64,000 nucleotides of DNA from Cryobacterium soli (GTDB lineage: Bacteria > Actinomycetota > Actinomycetes > Actinomycetales > Microbacteriaceae). The stretch lies in contig NZ_CP030033.1 in the NCBI RefSeq assembly GCF_003611035.1, positions 124,001 through 188,000 of the forward strand, written 5' to 3'. Below the pieces are notes generated by a model. The model saw only the letters and a list, made by a program, of their open reading frames with translations, was not told the DNA's origin and made no database searches. Shown piece after piece: positions 53,658-62,242 of the stretch (position 1 is its first letter; each line of letters opens with the position of its first letter). The position numbers were made by a program, and so were the translations under genes.

Positions 53658-54332
53658 TCAGCTCAGGATGCCGACGAGGACGCCGATGTAGGCCAGGGCG
53701 CCCACCAGCCACACGCACACCACCAACGGGAGCATCCGCGGCTCGAGCCGGCAACGCAGGATCGCCGCCGCGAGAAAGACCACTGCCAGGACGATCTCCA
53801 GCCACCAGTACACCGGGCTCGTGGTGTCGGCGACGGCGGTGAGCGCCCAGAGGCCCTCGCCCAGCAGAACAGCGCAGAGCGGCATGACCGCCAGGGCCCG
53901 CCAGAGCGGGGGAGCATGGCGAACCAGTCCGGCGGTGGCGCCGAGGAGCGGGCCGGCGGCCAGACCGGCCAGGGTCCACACCGAGGTGAACGGATCCCCG
54001 TCGTCGAATCCCCGCCACTCGCTCACCACGCTGTACGACTCGACGAGCAGCTGGAACACGATCACACCCAGCACTGCGGCGAGGACCGGGCGGGCGCGAC
54101 CCAACCAGACGATCAGGAAGCAGAACATCGTCCAGCCGCCCACCGAGTTGCTCAGGGAGTTGACCCACACCGGCAGGTACCCCTGGCCGAAACTCGTCAG
54201 ACCGCCGATCAGCGCACCGCCGATCACCGCGACCAGGATGGCGTACAGTGCCGACCGCGGACTCTCCCGGTACCACCAACCGGGCTGGCGTCTGTCCGCT
54301 GGGAGGGTGAGGGATGCTGCACTGGTCGCCAT
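53658..54332 (-). CDS. DUF6518-like membrane protein
   Basis: 224 residues with about six predicted transmembrane helices (from SALYAILVAVIGGALIGG to ALAYIGVLVGILS). The GWWYRESPR start and the GGWTMFCFLIVW stretch suggest DUF6518-like proteins, function unknown. The ATG at 54332 is chosen by GGGAGA upstream and homology; the open frame extends to 54494. Convergent with the GAF regulator and divergent from the aldehyde dehydrogenase. Confidence 0.7.
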   Translation of the reverse strand: MATSAASLTLPADRRQPGWWYRESPRSALYAILVAVIGGALIGGLTSFGQGYLPVWVNSLSNSVGGWTMFCFLIVWLGRARPVLAAVLGVIVFQLLVESYSVVSEWRGFDDGDPFTSVWTLAGLAAGPLLGATAGLVRHAPPLWRALAVMPLCAVLLGEGLWALTAVADTTSPVYWWLEIVLAVVFLAAAILRCRLEPRMLPLVVCVWLVGALAYIGVLVGILS

Positions 54333-54410
54333 TCTCCCGAGGCTAGACCGGAGCCCGTCGGGTGTCGTCCTCCCTGCGGATGACGGAGGTGTGCCGGCCG
54401 GGTGACTTCC

Positions 54411-54425
54411 GCAACGTTTTGCAAC
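54411..54425. promoter_or_regulatory. Candidate operator in front of the aldehyde dehydrogenase
   Basis: GCAACGTTTTGCAAC: a direct repeat of GCAAC spaced by five, or a short dyad GCAA-CGTT-TTGC, 78 bases before the dehydrogenase start. Possibly a site for the GAF regulator; weak on sequence alone. Confidence 0.3.
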
Positions 54426-54502
54426 CCTCACGTTCGTAGGCTCACGGCATGGTCCGCGCAGACGCGCACAGCCATCGACAGAGTCGTCGAACAAGGAGCG
54501 AA

Positions 54503-56026
54503 ATGACCGTTTACGCCGCCCCCGGTACGCCGGGCGCCAAAGTCACCTTCAAGTCCCGCTACGAGAACTGGATCGGAGGCGAATGGGTGCCGCCGGTCAG
54601 GGGCCAATACTTCGAAGACATCTCCCCGGTCAACGGCAAGCCTTTCACCGAAGTCGCCCGCAGCACCCACGAGGACATCGACCTGGCCCTCGACGCGGCG
54701 CACAAGGCCGCACCGGCCTGGGGCAAGACCACTGCCACGCAGCGGGCCGCAGTACTCAACAAGATGGCCGATGTCATCGACAAGCACCTCGAGCTGCTGG
54801 CCGTGGCCGAGAGCTGGGACAACGGCAAGCCCATCCGGGAGCCGCTGAACGCCGACCTACCACTGGCTGCGGACCACTTCCGCTACTTCGCCGCCGCCAT
54901 CCGCGCACAGGACGGCGACCACGCCGAGCTCGACAACGACACCGTCTCGTATCAGTTCCACGAGCCGCTCGGCGTGGTCGGCCAGATCATCCCGTGGAAC
55001 TTCCCGATCCTGATGGCCGTGTGGAAGCTGGCTCCTGCCCTCGCCGCCGGCAATGCTGTCGTGCTCAAGCCCGCTGAGCAGACCCCCGCGTCTATCCTGG
55101 TGCTCATCGAGCTGATCGGCGACATCCTGCCGCCCGGCGTGCTCAACATCGTCAACGGCTTCGGTATCGAGGCCGGCAAGCCGCTCGCGTCGTCGAACCG
55201 CATCCGTAAGATCGCGTTCACCGGCGAAACCACCACGGGCCGGCTGATCCTGCAGTACGCCAGCGCCAACATCATCCCCTCCACCGTGGAGCTGGGTGGC
55301 AAGAGCGCGAACATCTTCTTCGACGACGTGGCCCAGAACGACGACAGCTACTACGACAAGGCCCAGGAGGGCTTCGTGCTGTTCGCCTTCAACCAGGGCG
55401 AGGTGTGCACCTGCCCGAGCCGGGCCCTGCTGCACAAGCCCATCTACGACAGCTTCCTCGGCGGCGCCATCGAGCGCACCAAGCTCGCGATCCAGGGCAA
55501 CCCGCTGGACACCGACACGCAGGTGGGGGCGCAGGCGAGCAACGACCAGCTCGAGAAGATCCTCTCCTACATTGACATCGGCAAGAAGGAGGGCGCCAAG
55601 CTGCTGCTCGGCGGCGAGCAGCTCGACCTGGGCGGCGACCTGGCCGGCGGGTACTACGTGCAGCCGACGATCTTTGAGGGCCAGAACAAGATGCGCATCT
55701 TCCAGGAGGAGATCTTCGGCCCGGTCGTGGCCGTGACGAGCTTCGAGGATTACGATGACGCCATCTCGATCGCCAACGACACCTTGTACGGTCTTGGCGC
55801 CGGCGTCTGGTCGCGTAACGGCAACATCGCCTACCGCGCCGGCCGCGACCTGCACGCCGGCCGGGTCTGGGTGAACAATTACCACAACTACCCGGCTGGA
55901 GCGGCTTTCGGCGGGTACAAGAGCTCGGGTATCGGCCGCGAGAACAACAAGCTCGCCCTGGGGCACTACCAGCAGACGAAGAACCTGCTCGTGTCCTACT
56001 CCGAAGACGCCCTGGGCTTCTTCTAA
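54503..56026 (+). CDS. NAD-dependent aldehyde dehydrogenase (ExaC/AcoD-like)
   Basis: 507 residues from ATG with AAGGAG upstream. The catalytic Cys is in [15 protein letters not shown], the extra-cysteine form typical of acetaldehyde dehydrogenases of the ExaC/AcoD group. The proton-relay Glu is in VELGGKSAN and NAD contacts are in [15 protein letters not shown]. Adjacent GAF regulator and DUF779 gene are the usual partners of this group. Likely substrates are acetaldehyde and related short aldehydes. Confidence 0.93.
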   Translation: MTVYAAPGTPGAKVTFKSRYENWIGGEWVPPVRGQYFEDISPVNGKPFTEVARSTHEDIDLALDAAHKAAPAWGKTTATQRAAVLNKMADVIDKHLELLAVAESWDNGKPIREPLNADLPLAADHFRYFAAAIRAQDGDHAELDNDTVSYQFHEPLGVVGQIIPWNFPILMAVWKLAPALAAGNAVVLKPAEQTPASILVLIELIGDILPPGVLNIVNGFGIEAGKPLASSNRIRKIAFTGETTTGRLILQYASANIIPSTVELGGKSANIFFDDVAQNDDSYYDKAQEGFVLFAFNQGEVCTCPSRALLHKPIYDSFLGGAIERTKLAIQGNPLDTDTQVGAQASNDQLEKILSYIDIGKKEGAKLLLGGEQLDLGGDLAGGYYVQPTIFEGQNKMRIFQEEIFGPVVAVTSFEDYDDAISIANDTLYGLGAGVWSRNGNIAYRAGRDLHAGRVWVNNYHNYPAGAAFGGYKSSGIGRENNKLALGHYQQTKNLLVSYSEDALGFF

Positions 56027-56146
56027 GCCGTACCCCGGTGCCGGCCGGGACGGCCACCCGAAGGCCATCCCGGTCGGCACCACCACCCGCAGTACCCACC
56101 CCGCAGTACCCACCCGCAACACCCACCACCTCCGGAGGGACCCCTG

Positions 56147-56599
56147 ATGACCGAGCTCATCACGCCCGAACCCGATGCGCCGACCACGCCCGCCAGCGCC
56201 GTCCAAGCCACCATCACCATCCCCGGGGAGACCCGGTCACGGGTGGCCCTCACCGAGGCCACGGTCGACCTGCTGCGCAGCCTCTGGGAGGAACACGGTC
56301 CGCTCATGTTCCACCAGTCCGGCGGCTGTTGCGACGGGAGTTCACCCATGTGCTTCCCGGCGGGGGAGTTCATCACCTCCGATCAGGACGTTCTGCTGGG
56401 CCGGCTCGACATCGCGCCGTCGGGGGAGCCCGCCCAGCTGATCGACTTCTGGATCTCGGCCGAACAATTCGAGTACTGGAGTCACACCGCGCTGCTTATC
56501 GACACGGTGCCGGGCCGCGGCGGCGGATTCTCGGCGGAGGCTCCGCGCGGGGTGCGGTTCATCATCCGTTCGGAACTGATGGAGTCGTTCGCGGACTGA
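56147..56599 (+). CDS. DUF779 family protein
   Basis: 150 residues. GGCCDGSSPMCFP is the family's Cys-rich signature, followed by YWSHTALLIDTVPGRGGGFS. Function unknown, but the gene regularly lies next to ExaC/AcoD-type aldehyde dehydrogenases. GGAGGG precedes the ATG. Tandem CCCGCAGTACCCAC-like repeats lie in the 120-base gap before it. Probably cotranscribed with the dehydrogenase. Confidence 0.85.
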   Translation: MTELITPEPDAPTTPASAVQATITIPGETRSRVALTEATVDLLRSLWEEHGPLMFHQSGGCCDGSSPMCFPAGEFITSDQDVLLGRLDIAPSGEPAQLIDFWISAEQFEYWSHTALLIDTVPGRGGGFSAEAPRGVRFIIRSELMESFAD

Positions 56600-56606
56600 C
56601 CGGCCA

Positions 56607-56628
56607 GGCTGCCCCGGCCGGGGCAGCC
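56607..56628 (+). terminator. GC-rich hairpin after DUF779
   Basis: Perfect arms GGCTGCCCC and GGGGCAGCC around GGCC, then a second palindrome GCCCGGCCGGGC (56629-56640). It marks the end of the dehydrogenase unit, without a T-run. Confidence 0.55.
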
Positions 56629-56641
56629 GCCCGGCCGGGCC

Positions 56642-56647
56642 TAGGCT
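56642..56647 (+). promoter_or_regulatory. Candidate leaderless -10 box of aroQ
   Basis: TAGGCT, six bases, then the aroQ ATG at 56654. No Shine-Dalgarno sequence precedes the start. The spacing is that of an actinobacterial leaderless promoter. Confidence 0.5.
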
Positions 56648-56653
56648 GGGTGC

Positions 56654-57091
56654 ATGCGCACAATCCTCGTCCTGAACGGCCCGAACCTCGGGCGCCTCGG
56701 CAGCCGCGAACCCGATGTCTACGGTTCCGCCAACCTCGACGACCTGCGCACCCTGCTGACCGAGGCTGTGCCGGACGACGTCGCCGTCGACGTGCGCCAG
56801 ACCGACGACGAGGCCGAACTCATCCACTGGCTCTATGAGGCCGTGGACACGAGCACGCCGGTTGTGCTCAACCCGGCGGCGTTCACGCATTACAGCTACG
56901 CCCTGCGCGATGCCGCCGCCCTCGTCACCAAGGCCGGCATCCCGCTCGTCGAGGTGCACATCTCCAACCCGCACGCCCGCGAAACCTTCCGCCACACGAG
57001 CGTGGTCAGCGCCGTGGCCACCGGCGTCATCGCCGGCTTCGGCTTCGATTCCTACCGCCTGGCCGTCGACTACATCGTCCGACTCGGCTGA
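56654..57091 (+). CDS. aroQ: Type II 3-dehydroquinate dehydratase
   Basis: 145 residues. The LNGPNLGRLGSREPDVYG start, the catalytic Tyr and Arg there, NPAAFTHYSYALRDA and EVHISNPHARE are the type II signatures. It removes water from 3-dehydroquinate, between AroB and AroE. In many actinobacteria it follows aroB; here a 4.5-kb insertion lies between, and it has its own promoter-like box. Confidence 0.95.
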   Translation: MRTILVLNGPNLGRLGSREPDVYGSANLDDLRTLLTEAVPDDVAVDVRQTDDEAELIHWLYEAVDTSTPVVLNPAAFTHYSYALRDAAALVTKAGIPLVEVHISNPHARETFRHTSVVSAVATGVIAGFGFDSYRLAVDYIVRLG

Positions 57092-57203
57092 GCGGTGAAG
57101 CCGCCGGCCGGTTTCGAGTCGGCCATTCCCGGCGTGTCGGCTACACTCGTCTGAGGCCTTTGGCCATGCACCTTCCCAATTGAATCGAACGGAACACCTC
57201 TTC

Positions 57204-57764
57204 ATGGCATCTACCGCCGACATTCGAAATGGCGTCGTCCTCAACATCGACAAGCAGCTGTGGGCCGTCATCGAGTTCCAGCACGTCAAGCCCGGCAAGG
57301 GTGGCGCCTTCGTGCGCACCAAGCTGAAGAACGTGGTCACCGGCAAGACGGTCGACCGCACCTTCAACGCCGGCGCGAAGATCGAGACCGAGAACGTCGA
57401 CCGCCGCGACTTCCAGTACCTCTACGCGGACGGCGACTCCTACGTCTTCATGGACGTCGCGGACTACGACCAGCTCACCGTCTCCTCCACCGTGGTCGGC
57501 GACGCCGCCAACTTCATGCTGGAGAACCAGGCCGTGACCGTCGCACTGCACGACGGCAACCCGCTCTACGTCGAGCTGCCTGCCTCCGTGACCCTCGAGA
57601 TCACCTACACCGAGCCGGGCCTGCAGGGCGACCGCTCCACCGGCGGCACCAAGCCCGCCACAGTCGAAACCGGTTACCAGATCCAGGTGCCGCTGTTCCT
57701 CGAGCAGGGCACCAAGGTCAAGGTCGACACCCGCACCGGTGACTACCTCGGCCGCGTCAACTAG
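57204..57764 (+). CDS. efp: Elongation factor P
   Basis: 186 residues. The modification-loop Lys is in [13 protein letters not shown], and the OB domains end in [12 protein letters not shown]. It relieves ribosome stalling at polyproline. A TACACT box at 57142 may be its promoter. The stop overlaps the nusB GTG by one base. Confidence 0.96.
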   Translation: MASTADIRNGVVLNIDKQLWAVIEFQHVKPGKGGAFVRTKLKNVVTGKTVDRTFNAGAKIETENVDRRDFQYLYADGDSYVFMDVADYDQLTVSSTVVGDAANFMLENQAVTVALHDGNPLYVELPASVTLEITYTEPGLQGDRSTGGTKPATVETGYQIQVPLFLEQGTKVKVDTRTGDYLGRVN

Positions 57765-58183
57765 TGAGCGCCCGAACCAAGGCGCGCAAGCGCGCGATCG
57801 ACATCCTGTACGCCGCGGACATCCGCCAGTCGACAATTCAGCAGTCGCTGGCGATGGAAGCCGAACGCGCCGCGAGTGAACCCGCCCGCATGGCGTCGTG
57901 GCTGTACGCCCGGGACATCGTGGACGGCGTGGTCGACCACCGCGACGAGATCGACGAACTGATCGAGACGTATTCGCAGGGCTGGACGCTCTCGCGGATG
58001 CCCACGATCGACCGGGCCATCCTGCGGATCGGCATTTGGGAGATCCTGTACAACGACGCCGTGCCGCACGCCGTCGCGATCGACGAAGCCGTTGAGGCCG
58101 CCAAGGTGCTCTCGACGGATGACTCCGCCGGGTTCGTCAACGGACTGCTCGGCCGGATCGCCCAGACGGCTCCGTCCGTTTAG
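57764..58183 (+). CDS. nusB: Transcription antitermination protein NusB
   Basis: 139 residues, all helical. ARKRAIDILYAADIR, MPTIDRAILRIGIWEILY and DEAVEAAKVLSTDDSAGFVNGLLGRI are the family blocks. It joins NusE and boxA RNA in rRNA transcription. GTG start overlapping efp. Confidence 0.95.
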   Translation: MSARTKARKRAIDILYAADIRQSTIQQSLAMEAERAASEPARMASWLYARDIVDGVVDHRDEIDELIETYSQGWTLSRMPTIDRAILRIGIWEILYNDAVPHAVAIDEAVEAAKVLSTDDSAGFVNGLLGRIAQTAPSV

Positions 58184-58267
58184 AGCCGTCCGTCTAGAAG
58201 ACTCGATCGCCCGTACCGGGCGTCGTGGATGCCGGGTGGGTGACGGCAGGTCACGTGAAGCGCACTG

Positions 58268-58297
58268 CCGGACCGGCCGCCATCGCGGCCGGTCCGG
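58268..58297 (+). terminator. Perfect hairpin between nusB and the DUF4190 fusion gene
   Basis: Thirteen-base arms CCGGACCGGCCGC and GCGGCCGGTCCGG around a CATC loop. It ends 18 bases before the next ATG, close to that gene's ribosome binding site (AGGGGGAG), so it could also affect translation. No T-run. Confidence 0.5.
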
Positions 58298-58315
58298 ACA
58301 TACGAGGGGGAGACC

Positions 58316-59329
58316 ATGACCGAGCACACCGATCCTGAACAGACTGGCGCTGAACCGACTGGCGTTGAACCGACTGGGGTTGAGCGCCCTGCCCAGACAG
58401 GCACCGGAGCCGGGTACACCGGCGGTGCCAACCAACCGGTGACGTACCCCGGCGCCCCTTACGTGCCGGCCATCCCGCCCCGCACCAACACCCTCGCCAT
58501 CGTGTCGCTGGTCACCGGATTCTGCTGCTCTCTCGCGGCCGTGATCACCGGGCACATCGCTCTGGCGCAGGTGAAGCGCACGGGCGAGGCGGGCCGCAAT
58601 CTGGCCATCGCCGGACTGGTCCTCGGCTACATCGGAATCGGGATCACGACCCTGGCCCTGGTGCTGGCCCTGACCTTCGCCGCGGCCTTCAGCACGCTGT
58701 TCGGGGTCCTCGGTGGGATCAACTCCAACAACGGCTCCTCATCGAGCATCGTCGCCGGACAGATCGGCGCCGCCTACCTCGATGACGGCTACCTTCTCGT
58801 GGGCACTGGCGACACCGTCGTGGACCTCTACATCGACCCGATGTGCCCGTACTGCGGGCAGTTCGACGCCGCGAACGGCGCAACCCTCGCCGCGCTCGTG
58901 GACAACGGCGCCATCACGCTACGCCTGCACGCTCTCACTTTCCTCGACCAGGCATCCGCGGGCAGCGAATACTCGTCGCGGGCCTCAGCCGCTCTCACCT
59001 GTGTGGCCGCGACCAACCCGGAGTCAACGCTGGACTATCTCACCGCCCTGTTCGGCGACCAGCCCATCGAGGGAACCTCCGGGCTCACCGACGACGAGCT
59101 GATCGCCCTGTCCGTCGGCCCGGACCCGATCAACGACTGCGTCACGAGCGGGCGCTACCTGGCTTGGTCACAGCAGAACACCGATAACGCCTTGAACGGC
59201 CCGATCCCCGGTTCCGACCTGCCCTCCCTTCAGGGCACTCCGACCGCTCTCGTCGACGGGCGTCAGTACCTGGGAGCAATCGACGACCCGCAGGCGTTCG
59301 CCGACTTCGTTCTCGGCGTCACGTCCTGA
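58316..59329 (+). CDS. DUF4190 membrane domain fused to a thioredoxin-fold domain
   Basis: 337 residues. A disordered N-terminus with three Thr-Gly-x-Glu-Pro repeats (58343-58387) is followed by a DUF4190-type two-helix membrane region (about 60-140). The C-terminal domain is DsbA/thioredoxin-like: DPMCPYCGQFDAANG with the redox CPYC, and GTPTALVDG near the end as the cis-Pro region. It is probably a membrane-tethered extracytoplasmic thiol-disulfide protein. AGGGGGAG precedes the ATG. Confidence 0.8.
   Translation: MTEHTDPEQTGAEPTGVEPTGVERPAQTGTGAGYTGGANQPVTYPGAPYVPAIPPRTNTLAIVSLVTGFCCSLAAVITGHIALAQVKRTGEAGRNLAIAGLVLGYIGIGITTLALVLALTFAAAFSTLFGVLGGINSNNGSSSSIVAGQIGAAYLDDGYLLVGTGDTVVDLYIDPMCPYCGQFDAANGATLAALVDNGAITLRLHALTFLDQASAGSEYSSRASAALTCVAATNPESTLDYLTALFGDQPIEGTSGLTDDELIALSVGPDPINDCVTSGRYLAWSQQNTDNALNGPIPGSDLPSLQGTPTALVDGRQYLGAIDDPQAFADFVLGVTS
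58343..58387. repeat. 15-bp tandem repeat, three copies
   Basis: Units at 58343, 58358 and 58373, close to ACTGGCGTTGAACCG, coding for Thr-Gly-Ala/Val-Glu-Pro/Arg in the disordered start of the fusion protein. Confidence 0.8.
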
Positions 59330-59344
59330 ACCGGCCCGTGGGCA

Positions 59345-60334
59345 TCAGGTGTCGAGGGTGATGCTGGGCACGATACCCGCGATGGATGCCCACAGCTTCA
59401 CGTCATCGCCGGCCTGGCGCACGTACGCGGCACCGGACCGGTCCCGGCATTCGAATGAGATCTGGGCCTCCAGCGCAACGCCGATGGCGTAGGTGTGCCC
59501 ACCCCGCAGCTGCAGCGTGGTTCTGAGGTCGGTGAACGAATGGCGCTGCGAGCTGATCGCAGACCCGCCCCGGCCGCTTTCGTCGAAGGCGAAGAGGGTC
59601 CGTGACCCGAACGGGCTGAGCAGCTCCCATGCCCCGGTCACCGGATCGATCTCCCACCCGGCGATATAGGCCGTTCCGCGGTAAGAGAAGGCCGCGTAGC
59701 CGATGGGTCCAGCCGGAAGGAACCACCACCGGCTTTCGGCGACCAACTCGACCGCGGCCGTCGCCGTGACCGACGAGAGGCTCGCCCGCGGAACGCGGGT
59801 CACCCCGGTGCCCGCGAAGCCGATGTAGCCGCCGTCCATCGGCGTTGCGTTGACCCAGCTGAAAAGCTGCCCCGTCTTCTCGGACGCGTCGCTGCCGTCG
59901 GGTTCGCCGTCCCAAGCGTTCGCCCAGTGGTAGCGGTAACGATGGTCGTCCGGTGGGGGAGAACTCCAGTAGGAGCGATAGTCGGCCGCCGCGGGGATGT
60001 AGAGGTCTTCGGGCCAGGACACGACGAACGGGGACTTGGGGCGGAAGTAGTTGTCGAAGAGGGCCTGTCGATACCGTTTCACTCCGGTCAGGGTGCGGTC
60101 GATGTCGCCGGAATCGACCTCGATCTCCCGATGGATCGCCTCGATCTCCCGACGCCGCACAAAACTGATGGGCCCCGCCGGCGCGCTCACTTCCGAGTCG
60201 ACGGCGGATGGTTGGCGGGGCTCGGTCTTTCCGGTCGCGGCCGTCTCGGTGGGCTCCCGCCTGTTCTGCCGGTGGGTTCCCGCAGATTCGCCTGGAGCGC
60301 TACCTGGAACGGAATGCTCTGGGTCCGGATCCAC
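59345..60334 (-). CDS. Hypothetical protein, unrecognised family
   Basis: 329 residues from GTG with AGGAAGG 9-15 bases upstream. The first ~50 residues are disordered; an acidic helical stretch (REIEAIHREIEVDSGDIDRTL) follows; the rest (about 90-329) is beta-rich with many Trp, Tyr and Gly (for example YRYHWANAWDG, GTAYIAGWEIDP). There is no signal peptide or membrane helix. The repeated beta segments might be a sandwich or propeller. I recognise no family. It faces pyrR across 415 bases. Confidence 0.6.
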   Translation of the reverse strand: MDPDPEHSVPGSAPGESAGTHRQNRREPTETAATGKTEPRQPSAVDSEVSAPAGPISFVRRREIEAIHREIEVDSGDIDRTLTGVKRYRQALFDNYFRPKSPFVVSWPEDLYIPAAADYRSYWSSPPPDDHRYRYHWANAWDGEPDGSDASEKTGQLFSWVNATPMDGGYIGFAGTGVTRVPRASLSSVTATAAVELVAESRWWFLPAGPIGYAAFSYRGTAYIAGWEIDPVTGAWELLSPFGSRTLFAFDESGRGGSAISSQRHSFTDLRTTLQLRGGHTYAIGVALEAQISFECRDRSGAAYVRQAGDDVKLWASIAGIVPSITLDT

Positions 60335-60446
60335 GACATCACCTTCCTCTGTCGACCTCGTCGGTGCGGGATGCCTTCGCCCAGCAGCGTAATCGGGCAG
60401 CCGTCATCGCGCGAGGTGCCCTCGCCCTGTCCACGGCACTCCCGCT

Positions 60447-60525
60447 GGTCGAGCGCGTCGAGACCCGGTGACCTTGTCTGCGGGCCGTGCCCCGTCGTCG
60501 GTCGAGCGCGTCGAGACCCGGTGAC
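60447..60525. repeat. Two direct REP-like repeats upstream of pyrR
   Basis: A 26-base element (GGTCGAGCGCGTCGAGACCC and GGTGAC) occurs at 60447-60472 and 60500-60525, 53 bases apart. It resembles the thrS element in core. A hairpin CCCGGAA/TTCCGGG is at 60608-60629. The gap 60335-60749 otherwise shows no gene. Confidence 0.65.
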
Positions 60526-60719
60526 TCGTCCTGCGAGCACCCGGCCTTTTTCTTGCCGCACCTGCCAGGTCGAGAGGTGTTTGAGGCGGAGCTGGGCTTC
60601 GCAGAGCCCCGGAATTCGGGAGTTCCGGGTGCTTGAGTCACAGTTCGCGGGAGGGGCGGGGAGCGGGGACGGGGTGGCGGGATGCTAGGGTCGTAGGGTA
60701 CTAAGACCTACTTTAAGAG

Positions 60720-60744
60720 CCGTCCTGTGAGACGGGAAAGGAGG
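60720..60744 (+). promoter_or_regulatory. PyrR-binding RNA hairpin overlapping the pyrR ribosome binding site
   Basis: A stem CCGTC/GACGG (60720-60724 and 60731-60735) with a CTGTGA loop, followed at once by AAAGGAGG (60737-60744). In mycobacteria PyrR is known to repress translation through such a hairpin next to the Shine-Dalgarno sequence. TTTAAGAG just before it is part of the usual motif. Expected effect: UMP-bound PyrR shuts off pyrR and its operon. Confidence 0.6.
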
Positions 60745-60749
60745 TCGGT

Positions 60750-61295
60750 TTGACGGAGCGCACTGTGCTCACCCAGGCTGACATCACCCGTGCGTTGACT
60801 CGGATCTCTCACGAGATCCTGGAGTCCAATCGAGGAGCGGAGAACCTGGTCGTTCTGGGCATCCCCACCAGGGGAGTCGCCCTCGCCCGGCGCATCGCCG
60901 AGATCATCCAGCGCATCGAGCCCACCTCTGCCGCCGTGCGGGTCGGTTCACTCGACGTGACGATGTACCGCGACGACCTCGCCCATACCCGCACCCGCAC
61001 GCCCTCGCCCACCCAGGTTCCCGGCAGCATCGACGGCGCCACCGTGGTGCTCGTCGATGACGTGCTCTACTCCGGTCGCACCATCCGCGCCGCGCTCGAC
61101 GCCCTCGGCGACCACGGCCGGCCCAGCGTGGTGCGCCTCGCTGTGCTCGTCGACCGCGGCCACCGCGAACTGCCGATCCGCGCCGACTTCGTGGGTAAGA
61201 ACCTGCCCAGCGCCAGCCACGAACGCATCAACGTGCACCTGACCGAGGTGGACGGCGACGAGTTCGTGAGCATCGAGGGAGGGGCAGACGAATGA
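60750..61295 (+). CDS. pyrR: Bifunctional pyr operon regulator / uracil phosphoribosyltransferase PyrR
   Basis: 181 residues from TTG, five bases after AAAGGAGG. PRPP-binding site [25 protein letters not shown] and the [13 protein letters not shown] block are characteristic. It senses UMP and represses the pyr genes, with minor UPRTase activity. The stop overlaps the pyrB start by four bases. Confidence 0.93.
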   Translation: MTERTVLTQADITRALTRISHEILESNRGAENLVVLGIPTRGVALARRIAEIIQRIEPTSAAVRVGSLDVTMYRDDLAHTRTRTPSPTQVPGSIDGATVVLVDDVLYSGRTIRAALDALGDHGRPSVVRLAVLVDRGHRELPIRADFVGKNLPSASHERINVHLTEVDGDEFVSIEGGADE

Positions 61296-62242
61296 AGCAC
61301 CTGCTCTCCACCAAGGCCCTGAGCCGCGACGAGGCCATCGGCCTGCTCGACATCGCCGAAGACATGGCGGATGTGGCCAATCGCGAGGTCAAGAAGCTCC
61401 CGACCCTGCGCGGCAAGACCGTGGTGAACCTGTTCTTCGAGGACTCCACTCGCACCCGGATCTCCTTCGAGGCCGCCGCCAAGCGCCTCAGCGCCGACGT
61501 GATCAACTTCAGCGCCAAGGGGTCAAGCGTCTCCAAGGGCGAAAGCCTCAAGGACACCGCGCAGACCCTGGCCGCGATGGGCGCCGACGGCGTCGTCATC
61601 CGCCACCCAGCCTCCGGCGCCCCGCAGGTGCTGGCCGGCAGCGGCTGGATCGACGCCGGTATCATCAACGCGGGCGACGGCACCCACGAGCACCCCACTC
61701 AGGCGCTGCTCGACGCCTTCACCATCCGCCGTCGCCTGCACGGCAGCGCGTCCCGCGGCCGCGGCCTCGACGGCGTCACCGTGACGATCGTCGGCGATAT
61801 CCTGCACTCCCGGGTCGCCAGGTCCAACCTGTGGCTGCTGGACACGCTGGGTGCGCAGGTCACCTTCATCGCCCCGCCTACGCTGGTGCCGGCGGACACC
61901 TCCGCCTGGCCCGCCACCATCGGCTACGACCTGGACGCCGCCATCGACGCCGGCCCCGATGTCGTGATGATGCTGCGCATCCAGGCCGAACGGATGAACG
62001 CCGCATTCTTCCCGAACAGCCGCGAGTACTCCCGCCGCTGGGGCCTGGACGACGAGCGCTTCGCCCGGCTGTCGTCGCATAGCATTGTCATGCACCCCGG
62101 ACCGATGAACCGCGGCCTGGAGATCTCCTCCGCCGCGGCAGACTCTGAACGGTCCACCGTGCGCGAACAGGTCGCAAACGGGGTCTCCGTGCGCATGGCG
62201 GCGTTGTACCTGCTGTTATCGGGCGACCGAGAGGATCACTGA
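61292..62242 (+). CDS. pyrB: Aspartate carbamoyltransferase catalytic subunit
   Basis: 316 residues. Carbamoyl-phosphate site [28 protein letters not shown] and the MHPGPMNRG block are present. Pyrimidine synthesis step two. ATGA overlap with pyrR; next gene follows without a gap. Confidence 0.97.
   Translation: MKHLLSTKALSRDEAIGLLDIAEDMADVANREVKKLPTLRGKTVVNLFFEDSTRTRISFEAAAKRLSADVINFSAKGSSVSKGESLKDTAQTLAAMGADGVVIRHPASGAPQVLAGSGWIDAGIINAGDGTHEHPTQALLDAFTIRRRLHGSASRGRGLDGVTVTIVGDILHSRVARSNLWLLDTLGAQVTFIAPPTLVPADTSAWPATIGYDLDAAIDAGPDVVMMLRIQAERMNAAFFPNSREYSRRWGLDDERFARLSSHSIVMHPGPMNRGLEISSAAADSERSTVREQVANGVSVRMAALYLLLSGDREDH

Noticed and set aside
60187..60561. Small minus-strand open frame before pyrR
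   Set aside because: Overlaps the repeats and shows no homology; treated as non-coding.
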